Positions 57,240 to 64,000 of a DNA stretch of 64,000 nt are shown here, piece after piece. Position 1 is the stretch's first letter. Every line of letters starts with the position of its first letter. Source of the DNA: Chakrabartia godavariana. Its GTDB lineage: Bacteria; Pseudomonadota; Alphaproteobacteria; Sphingomonadales; Sphingomonadaceae. The position numbers were made by a program, and so were the translations under genes. The stretch spans positions 558,501 to 622,500 of the forward strand of contig RKSN01000001.1 of NCBI GenBank assembly GCA_005518185.1, written 5' to 3'. The notes under the pieces were generated by a model, which was not told where the DNA came from, did not search any database, and saw only the letters and a program-made list of their open reading frames with translations.

Positions 57240-59378
57240 ATGGCCAGCACTGCCGGGACGGCCCGCAGCACGGGGTTTGGCGCGCTAAAAGCACGCGGGG
57301 ACAGCTATGTCCACAGGCTTTTGTGCACTGCCGAAAAGTGGCTGGAATCGGAGCGTGAGCAACTCCCCTTATGGGTGCCGGTCATGCCCGGTCTCGGCAT
57401 CGCGTTATGGTTTGTCCTGCCGCACCAATCGATGTGGCTGGCAGTGATTCTGGCAGGCTTTGCAATCGCTTCGGTGGGGCTGAGCCTCGGCCTTGCGCGA
57501 CGATCCGGCCTTGCCCTGCTGCTGGCCGGCCTCGCGCTTGCCGGGGGCTGTAGCCTTGTCTGGCTGCGCAGCATTCAGGTGGCCGCCCCGGTCATCAACC
57601 GGCCCTTGGTCGTCGATCTTTTGGGCGAGGTCGTGCGGGCCGAGCATCTCGTCTCGCGCGAGACGTGGCGGCTGACGGTCCGGACGGCGGCCCCTGCGGA
57701 CGTGCCGCCCGTTGTGCGCGTCTCGATCCCCCAAGGCGATCTCGCCCGTCTGCCGCCGGAGGGGAGCCGGGTGCAGATGCGCGTCCGCCTCATGCCGCCG
57801 ACACCAGCGGCGGTGCCGGGCGGGCATGATTTCCGCCGACAGGCCTGGTTTCAGGGCATCGGGGCCGTGGGCAAGTCGATCGGGCCGATCACCCTGACGG
57901 GTGCCGACAGTTCCCCGACGCTGCGCCAGCGGCTCGCCGCGCATATTGCGGACCGGCTCGACCCGCATGTCAGCGGCATCGCGACCGCACTTGCCACGGG
58001 CGATCAGGGCAGCATTTCCGAAGACGATCAGGACGCGATGCGGGCAAGTGGCCTCGCGCACCTGCTCTCGGTCTCCGGCCTGCACATTTCCGCCGTTGTC
58101 GCCGCTGCCTTTTTCCTCGCATTGCGGGTGCTGGCGCTGAGCCCACGTCTGGCGCTGGGCTGGCCGTTGCTCACGATTTCGGCGGGCGCGGCGGCGCTGA
58201 CGGGGGTCGGCTATACGCTGCTGACAGGGGCCGAAGTGCCGACCATCCGGTCATGTATCGCAGCCGTGCTTGTGTTGATCGGCATGGTCTTCGGGCGTGA
58301 GGCGATGACATTGCGGCTGGTGGCAACGGGCGCGCTGATTGTCCTTCTGCTCTGGCCCGAAGCGCTGGTCGGGCCGAGTTTCCAGCTGAGCTTTGCTGCC
58401 ATCACGTCGATCGTCGCCCTGCATGAGACCCAATGGCTGCGCCGCTTTGGCGCGCCGCGCGAGGAAAGCTGGCTCCGGCGGGCGGGCCGGGCAGTCGCCC
58501 TGCTGCTGCTGACAGGGCTTGTGGTCGAGGTCGCGCTGGCGCCGATCGCCCTGTTCCATTTCCACAAATCGGGCCTGTATGGCGCGCTCGCCAATCTGGT
58601 CGCCATTCCGCTTACGACCTTCGTCATCATGCCGGTTGAGGCTCTGGCGCTGCTCGCCGATCTCGTCGGGGCCGGGGCGCCCTTCTGGTGGATTGCGGGG
58701 CAGGCGATTGGCGGGCTGCTCCGGCTGGCGCATCTGGTCGCCGCCCAGCCAGGCGCGGTCGCGATGCTACCCTCTGTGCCGGTGGCGGCCTATGCGCTGA
58801 TTGTCGGTGGCGGGCTCTGGCTGATGCTCTGGCGCACCCGTGCGCGCTTCCTTGGCCTTGGGCCGATGGCTTTGGGCACGGTGATGGCTCTGCTGACGCC
58901 GTCGCCCGATATTCTGGTCACCGATGATGGCCGTCATCTGGCCGTGCACGATGATGCCGGGCGCCTGACCATCCTGCGGCCCAAATCCGGCGATTTCGTG
59001 CGGCAGGTGCTGGCGGAACGCTCCGCATATGCGGGGGAACTGGACGATCTGGACGATGCCCGGCGGGCCGATTGCAGCCCCGATGCCTGCATCATCCGGC
59101 TCCATCGCGGCGGCCGCGACTGGACCGTCCTTGCCACTCGCAGCCGTCACATGATCGCGTGGCGCGATCTGGTGGCGGAGTGCCGCCGCGCCGATATCGT
59201 CGTCAGTGAACGGCGGCTGCCGCGTGCCTGCAAAGGACGCTGGCTGACGATTGATCCGGTGCTGCTTGCCCAGACCGGCGGCCTTGCGATCTCGCTCGGC
59301 CCGCCTGCGGTGGAAACCGTCCGGCGGTCCAGGGATGACCATCCCTGGATGCCGGCGGTCATCAGCCGCACTCAGTAG
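57240..59378 (+). CDS. comEC: ComEC/Rec2 family competence protein
   Basis: 712 residues. N-terminal DUF4131-like part with several helices, then the ComEC/Rec2 core starting [22 protein letters not shown] and including [14 protein letters not shown] and [14 protein letters not shown]. The C-terminal metallo-beta-lactamase-like domain lacks an HxHxDH metal site, a usual reduction in alphaproteobacteria, so DNA channel function is inferred and nuclease activity is not supported. Its last seven bases overlap the convergent lexA end. Confidence 0.88.
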   Translation: MASTAGTARSTGFGALKARGDSYVHRLLCTAEKWLESEREQLPLWVPVMPGLGIALWFVLPHQSMWLAVILAGFAIASVGLSLGLARRSGLALLLAGLALAGGCSLVWLRSIQVAAPVINRPLVVDLLGEVVRAEHLVSRETWRLTVRTAAPADVPPVVRVSIPQGDLARLPPEGSRVQMRVRLMPPTPAAVPGGHDFRRQAWFQGIGAVGKSIGPITLTGADSSPTLRQRLAAHIADRLDPHVSGIATALATGDQGSISEDDQDAMRASGLAHLLSVSGLHISAVVAAAFFLALRVLALSPRLALGWPLLTISAGAAALTGVGYTLLTGAEVPTIRSCIAAVLVLIGMVFGREAMTLRLVATGALIVLLLWPEALVGPSFQLSFAAITSIVALHETQWLRRFGAPREESWLRRAGRAVALLLLTGLVVEVALAPIALFHFHKSGLYGALANLVAIPLTTFVIMPVEALALLADLVGAGAPFWWIAGQAIGGLLRLAHLVAAQPGAVAMLPSVPVAAYALIVGGGLWLMLWRTRARFLGLGPMALGTVMALLTPSPDILVTDDGRHLAVHDDAGRLTILRPKSGDFVRQVLAERSAYAGELDDLDDARRADCSPDACIIRLHRGGRDWTVLATRSRHMIAWRDLVAECRRADIVVSERRLPRACKGRWLTIDPVLLAQTGGLAISLGPPAVETVRRSRDDHPWMPAVISRTQ

Positions 59379-60049
59379 CGGCGCAGCAGTCCGGCCAGAC
59401 GGCCCTGAATGCGGACCTGCGCAGGCGAATAACGCTGCGGCTCATAAGCGCGGTTCGCGGGGTCGAGGCGGACCATATTCCCCTCATTGCGGAAATATTT
59501 GAGCGTCGCTTCGGCATCGTCGATGAGCGCGACCACGATGTCGCCCGGCCGGGCCACATCGGCGCGGCGGATGAGCGCATAGTCACCATCGAGAATGCCG
59601 GCTTCGACCATCGAGTCCCCGGACACTTCGAGCGCATAATGTTCACCCGGCCCGAGCAGGGCAGCGGGCACCGCGAGCGAGCTCTGTCCCTCAAGGGCCT
59701 CGATCGGTTGACCTGCTGCGATGCGGCCATGCAGCGGAATTTCCATCACGTCATTTGCAGGTGCGGGGGCGGGCGCCTCCCGCTTGGGCAGTTCGACGAC
59801 GTTGCTGGTCGACACCGACTTCGGCACGTCGCCGCGTTCCGGCATCTTCACCACTTCAAGTGCGCGGGCGCGATTGGGCAGGCGGCGGATAAAGCCCCGT
59901 TCCTCCAGCGCGGAGATCAGGCGGTGCACACCGGACTTGGACTTGAGATCCAGTGCTTCCTTCATCTCTTCAAAAGATGGCGAAACACCCGTTTCGGCCA
60001 GCTTGTCATAGATGAAGCACACCAGTTCATGCTGTTTGCGCGTGAGCAT
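59372..60049 (-). CDS. lexA: SOS repressor LexA
   Basis: 225 residues. Winged HTH at 1-65 ([29 protein letters not shown]), a longer than usual Pro/Ala linker, then the S24 peptidase domain. The self-cleavage site is Ala112-Gly113 in IAAGQPIE; catalytic Ser146 in SGDSMVEAG and Lys184 in ATLKYF. Strong GGAGGTG precedes the ATG. A GTTC-N7-GTTC operator lies 18 bases upstream, so autorepression is expected. Confidence 0.96.
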   Translation of the reverse strand: MLTRKQHELVCFIYDKLAETGVSPSFEEMKEALDLKSKSGVHRLISALEERGFIRRLPNRARALEVVKMPERGDVPKSVSTSNVVELPKREAPAPAPANDVMEIPLHGRIAAGQPIEALEGQSSLAVPAALLGPGEHYALEVSGDSMVEAGILDGDYALIRRADVARPGDIVVALIDDAEATLKYFRNEGNMVRLDPANRAYEPQRYSPAQVRIQGRLAGLLRRY

Positions 60050-60066
60050 CGCACACCTCCGCTAAG

Positions 60067-60081
60067 GAACGAACGCGGAAC
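60067..60081 (-). promoter_or_regulatory. LexA operator (alphaproteobacterial SOS box)
   Basis: On the minus strand the sequence is GTTCCGCGTTCGTTC, that is GTTC, seven bases, GTTC, the direct-repeat box bound by alphaproteobacterial LexA. It ends 18 bases before the lexA start codon. Confidence 0.85.
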
Positions 60082-60105
60082 GTGTAGGAAACATTTGCGG
60101 TCACG

Positions 60106-61280
60106 TCAAGCGATCAGAATGACCTTTACGGTGTCGCCCATGTCGGCTGCGGGGCTGCCCGCCGGGCGGACGATCAGGGCGTTGGCCTGCGACAGCGCGT
60201 TGAGGGCCGCCGAGTCATTGAGACCGACGGGTATCGCCAGTCCGTCCTCCAGCCGCGCCCGTACGTGATCGGTCCTTTTGGCAACGGCGGGCAGGGGCGT
60301 GGCCAGCCGCGCATTCTGGGTTCGTGGCAACGGGGCGGTCGCGCCGGACAGCGCGGCGATCAGCGGCTGGGCAAACAGGACAGCGGTCACAAAGGCCGAG
60401 ACAGGGTTGCCCGGCAATCCGAGCACGACGGCAGTCCCGAGCGTTCCGGCCATAAGCGGCTTGCCCGGGCGCATCGCGATTTTCCAGAAGTCGAGCGTCG
60501 CGCCTGCCGCCTCAAGCGCCGGCTTCACATGATCATGATCGCCGACCGAGGCCCCCCCGGTCGACAGGATGACGTCGGCATCTGCCGCACGCCGGAACGC
60601 ATCCGTCAGCGTCGCAAGATTATCGGGGACGATGCCGTAATCGGTGACGTCGCACGAAAAGGCGGCAAGCATGGCCTGCAGCATGACGGCGTTGGAGGCC
60701 GGAATCTGGTCTTCCCTCGTTGCAAGGCCGGGCGCGACAAGCTCATCCCCGGTGGAGATCAGCGCCACGCGGATCGGGCGCCGGACCGAAATCTCCCCAT
60801 GCCCCGCCATCGCCGCGAGTGCGAGGCGCGCCGGGGTCAGCCGGTCGCCCGGCGCAATCAACAGGTCACCTGCGCGAAAGTCCTCGCCCGCGCGCCGCAC
60901 ATGACGACCGGGCCGCAGATCAGGCGCCTCGGACAGGCGCACCGTGTCGCCCTGGACCTGCATGTCTTCCTGCATGACGACGGTATCGGCGCCTTCCGGC
61001 ACGGCGGCACCTGTAAAGATACGCACGGCCTCACCGTGTCCGACCGGACCGGAAAAGGCAGCGCCGGCGGCCGACTGCCCGATCACACGCCAGGGGCCGG
61101 GGGCATCGGCATGGCGGATCGCATAGCCATCCATGGCGGAAAGATCGCGCGCTGGTTGCGTCCGCTGGGCGATCACGGGGGCGGCGGCCCAGCGCCCGGT
61201 GGCGCGTGCGAGCAAGAGCGTTTCTGCGGGGACTGGCGTGGCCAGCGCCAGAAGGCGGCGCTGTGCGTCCTCCAGCCCGA

Positions 61281-61284
<4 letters not shown>
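60106..61284 (-). CDS. moeA: molybdopterin molybdotransferase
   Basis: 392 residues. Inserts molybdate into adenylylated molybdopterin. Seen: [12 protein letters not shown] (MoeA hinge region), [42 protein letters not shown] and [13 protein letters not shown] with FGLPGNPVS-like [11 protein letters not shown]. The GTG start overlaps the moaC stop in GTGA, so it is translated with moaC. Confidence 0.95.
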
Positions 61285-61750
<466 letters not shown>

Positions 61751-61754
<4 letters not shown>

Positions 61755-62539
61755 GCGCCGGTCAGAAGCGCCCGCGTGGCGGCCTCGACATCGGCCTGCC
61801 GCATCAGGCTTTCGCCGACGAGGAAGCAGCGCACGCCATGTTCGGCCATGGCCAGCAGATCGGCATGGCTGCCCAGCCCGCTTTCGGCAACGAAGGTGCA
61901 GTCGTCAGGAGCGCGGTCGACCAGCTCATAGGTCCGCGCAAAATCGACCGTGAAGTCCTTGAGGTTGCGGTTGTTGACGCCGATCAGGCGCGAGCGCAGC
62001 TTCATGGCGCGGTCAAATTCTTCGGCATCGTGCGTTTCGATGAGAACATCCATACCGAGCGCGAGCGCGGTCTCCTCAATCTCGGCCGCCAGGGCGTCGT
62101 CGAGCGCGGCCATGATGACGAGGATCGCGTCGGCGCCGATCGCGCGGGCTTCCAGCACCTGCCACGGATCGACCATGAAGTCCTTGCGCAAGGCGGGCAG
62201 GGCGCAGGCCGCGCGCGCCGCGATCAGATAGTCCTCATGCCCCTGAAAATAGGGCGCATCGGTGAGGACGGAGAGGCATGCCGCACCTCCGGCCTGATAG
62301 GCGCGAGCATGGGCGGCCGGATCAAAATCGGCGCGGATCAGGCCCTTGGAGGGGCTTGCTTTCTTGATCTCCGCAATCAGGCCGAAACCGGTTGCCGCCT
62401 TGGCATCGAGCGCGGCGCGAAAGCCCCGCGGCGGCGTCTGAGCACCCGCCATGGCTTCGAGGTCAGCCAGCGAGGTTGCGGCCTTGCGTGCCTTCACTTC
62501 TTCGCGCTTGGTGGCGCAGATTTCGTCGAGCTTGTTCAT
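61751..62539 (-). CDS. trpC: indole-3-glycerol phosphate synthase
   Basis: 262-residue TIM barrel. Seen: [17 protein letters not shown] with the catalytic Lys and substrate residues, [28 protein letters not shown] and [11 protein letters not shown] with [14 protein letters not shown] stand-alone TrpC with no TrpF fusion. Four-base overlaps with trpD and moaC. Confidence 0.96.
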
Positions 62540-63609
62540 TTATATGCGATCCAGCAGTCCAGCAGCGCCTTGGCAAGGCCCTTGTCGATGGCCTCGGCGG
62601 CCTCTTCCATGCCCGCGCGCCAGTCTTCCGCGTGGCCGGCCACCATCAGCGCGGCGGCGGCATTGAGCAGAACGGCATCGCGATAGGCGCCCGTTTCGCC
62701 TGCCAGAAGGCGGCGCAGAGCGTCGGCATTGTACGCCGCATCGCCGCCGCGCAGCGCGTCGGGCGTGTGGCGGGGGAGGCCGAGGTCTTCGGGCACCACT
62801 CTCATTCTCCCCGATTGCCCTGAGCTTGTCGAAGGGCCGTCCTTCTCTTCTGCCGAAGCAAAAGACAGTGCTTCGACAGGCTCAGCACAAACGGCGTAGG
62901 TGTCACCATCGACGACCAAAACCGTGCTCGGCCCGCAGACCGAAATCTCGTCGAGCGGCTCATCTCCGGAGACGAGCATGACCTTCTCATAATCCAGCTG
63001 GGCAACCGCCTCCGCCACGACGGGCAGGAAATCAGGCCGCGCAATGCCGATCAACTGCCGCTTCACCCCTGCCGGATTGGCGAGCGGCCCGGTCAGGTTG
63101 AACACCGTGCGGCGGCCGATGGCCTTGCGGATCGGGCCGAGTGGCGCGAGCGCGGGATGATGCTTTTGCGCGAACAGGAAGCAGATACCGAGATCGGCGA
63201 GCGTGGCCTCCGCATGTTCCGAGGCGCGGTCGAGGTTGAGACCCAAGGCCTCCAGCGTATCGGCTGCGCCTGCCTTGGACGAAGCGGCGCGGTTGCCATG
63301 CTTGGCGACCGGCACTTCGCAGGCCGCGACAACAATGGCGACGGCGGTTGAAATATTGAGCGAATGCGCGCCGTCTCCACCCGTGCCGCACACGTCGATG
63401 GCGCCTGCGGGCGCTGTGACCGGGATCATCCGCGCGCGCATCGCCTGCACGGCGGCGGCGATTTCGGCGGCGCTTTCATCGCGCACCGCCATGTCGGTCA
63501 GGAAGCGGGCAATGTCGTCCGCGTCGCACTTGCCGTCGAGGATGGCATCAAAGGCTGCGCGTGCCACATCGGCGGCCAGCGGCGATGTCGTCTCCGGCAG
63601 GCGGATCAC
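62536..63609 (-). CDS. trpD: anthranilate phosphoribosyltransferase carrying a repeat-derived insert
   Basis: 357 residues, about 25-30 longer than usual. Normal core: [18 protein letters not shown] (PRPP loop), [39 protein letters not shown] and [17 protein letters not shown]. Between GDTYAV and [11 protein letters not shown], where the family has only a short strand-turn, about 28 codons come from the intergenic repeat at 62811-62894. The frame stays open across it. The site is on a C-terminal surface region away from the PRPP motif, so the enzyme may tolerate it. Confidence 0.93.
   Translation of the reverse strand: MIRLPETTSPLAADVARAAFDAILDGKCDADDIARFLTDMAVRDESAAEIAAAVQAMRARMIPVTAPAGAIDVCGTGGDGAHSLNISTAVAIVVAACEVPVAKHGNRAASSKAGAADTLEALGLNLDRASEHAEATLADLGICFLFAQKHHPALAPLGPIRKAIGRRTVFNLTGPLANPAGVKRQLIGIARPDFLPVVAEAVAQLDYEKVMLVSGDEPLDEISVCGPSTVLVVDGDTYAVCAEPVEALSFASAEEKDGPSTSSGQSGRMRVVPEDLGLPRHTPDALRGGDAAYNADALRRLLAGETGAYRDAVLLNAAAALMVAGHAEDWRAGMEEAAEAIDKGLAKALLDCWIAYK
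62811..62894. repeat. CTTCGACAGGCTCAG repeat inside the trpD coding sequence
   Basis: Begins CCGATTGCCCTGAGCTTGTCG and ends CTTCGACAGGCTCAGCAC plus AAACGG, the same inverted-arm layout as 29253-29342 and 31933-32021. Its 84 bases are exactly 28 codons and keep the trpD frame open. Confidence 0.8.
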
Positions 63610-64000
63610 GCCAGCTCCTTTGCCTTGATCCCGGCAATCTTCAGGAAATTGGCGAGCATGGCGTGGCCATGTTCGGTCGCGATGCTTTCCGGGTGGAACT
63701 GGACCGAATGGATCGGCAGCGTTTCGTGGCGGAAGCCCATGACATGGCCGTCATCGCTGCGCGCATTGACGATCAGGCAGTCGGGCACGTCCTCGACGAT
63801 CAGCGAGTGATACCGCGTCGCGGTGAAGGGCGAGGGGAGCCCTTCGAACAGGCCGGTGCCGTCATGCGTGACGGGCGACGTCTTGCCATGCATCAGGCCG
63901 CCGCGCACGACCTTGCCGCCGAAATGCTGGCCGATCGACTGGTGGCCAAGGCACACGCCCAGCAGTGGCTTCTTCGCCTCGGCGCAGGCCGCGACCAGAT
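63606..64000 (-). CDS. trpG: anthranilate synthase component II (3' part)
   Basis: Class I glutamine amidotransferase running off the right edge; about 130 C-terminal residues are present. Seen: nucleophile in [15 protein letters not shown], the [10 protein letters not shown] segment, and the catalytic His-Glu in [14 protein letters not shown]. Supplies ammonia to TrpE. Overlaps trpD by four bases. A PabA role cannot be excluded, but the trp context supports TrpG. Confidence 0.93.
   Translation of the reverse strand, partial: LVAACAEAKKPLLGVCLGHQSIGQHFGGKVVRGGLMHGKTSPVTHDGTGLFEGLPSPFTATRYHSLIVEDVPDCLIVNARSDDGHVMGFRHETLPIHSVQFHPESIATEHGHAMLANFLKIAGIKAKELA

Overview
The window is a high-GC alphaproteobacterial chromosome segment, most likely from a member of the Sphingomonadales. 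The signs are the F0 genes (atpI-B-E-b'-b) standing apart from F1, a complete nuoA-N operon running into birA-coaX-rnj-DUF1467, the trpGDC-moaC-moeA-lexA order, a GTTC-N7-GTTC LexA box, and several copies of the short palindromic intergenic repeats common in sphingomonads. No prophage, insertion sequence, CRISPR array or plasmid feature was seen, so this reads as core chromosome.

Layout. 1-1650: start of a YdeN-type hydrolase gene and a divergent chromate transporter with a structured leader. 1669-4303: F0 ATP synthase operon with promoter and terminator. 4432-12460: mixed housekeeping genes (SDR, uvrC, AI-2E transporter, nitronate monooxygenase, rarA, GT4 glycosyltransferase, EEP phosphohydrolase). 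12487-20286: a four-gene reverse-strand cluster of exported DUF11-type proteins ending in a 1695-residue outer-membrane-type protein of unknown function. 20644-22299: tRNA-Asp, DUF2842, 5-formyl-THF cyclo-ligase, a 6S RNA candidate, zapA and a small coiled-coil gene. 22443-30215: tkt-gap-pgk-fda-thiE, efp and an inositol-phosphatase gene. 30394-48927: nuo operon with two extra inserted genes, then birA, coaX, rnj and DUF1467. 48932-54403: a large membrane coiled-coil protein divergent from an Hpt-like protein, a nucleotidyltransferase-like membrane protein and a histidine-kinase-like protein. 54413-60081: gltA, gltX, comEC, lexA. 60106-64000: moeA, moaC, trpC, trpD and the 3' part of trpG.

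How the parts fit. Complex I and the F0 motor are the two ends of oxidative phosphorylation; tkt-gap-pgk-fda supplies lower glycolysis and pentose-phosphate exchange, and gltA the TCA entry. The least explained regions are the DUF11/outer-membrane cluster and the 48.9-54.4 kb signalling-like cluster, in which both the Hpt-like protein and the kinase-like protein lack the expected phospho-acceptor histidine. Smaller oddities are a probable CTG start for birA that overlaps the nuoN stop, an intergenic repeat that has entered trpD in frame, and a possible Shine-Dalgarno-sequestering leader on chrA. All calls come from reading the sequence; no database search was run.
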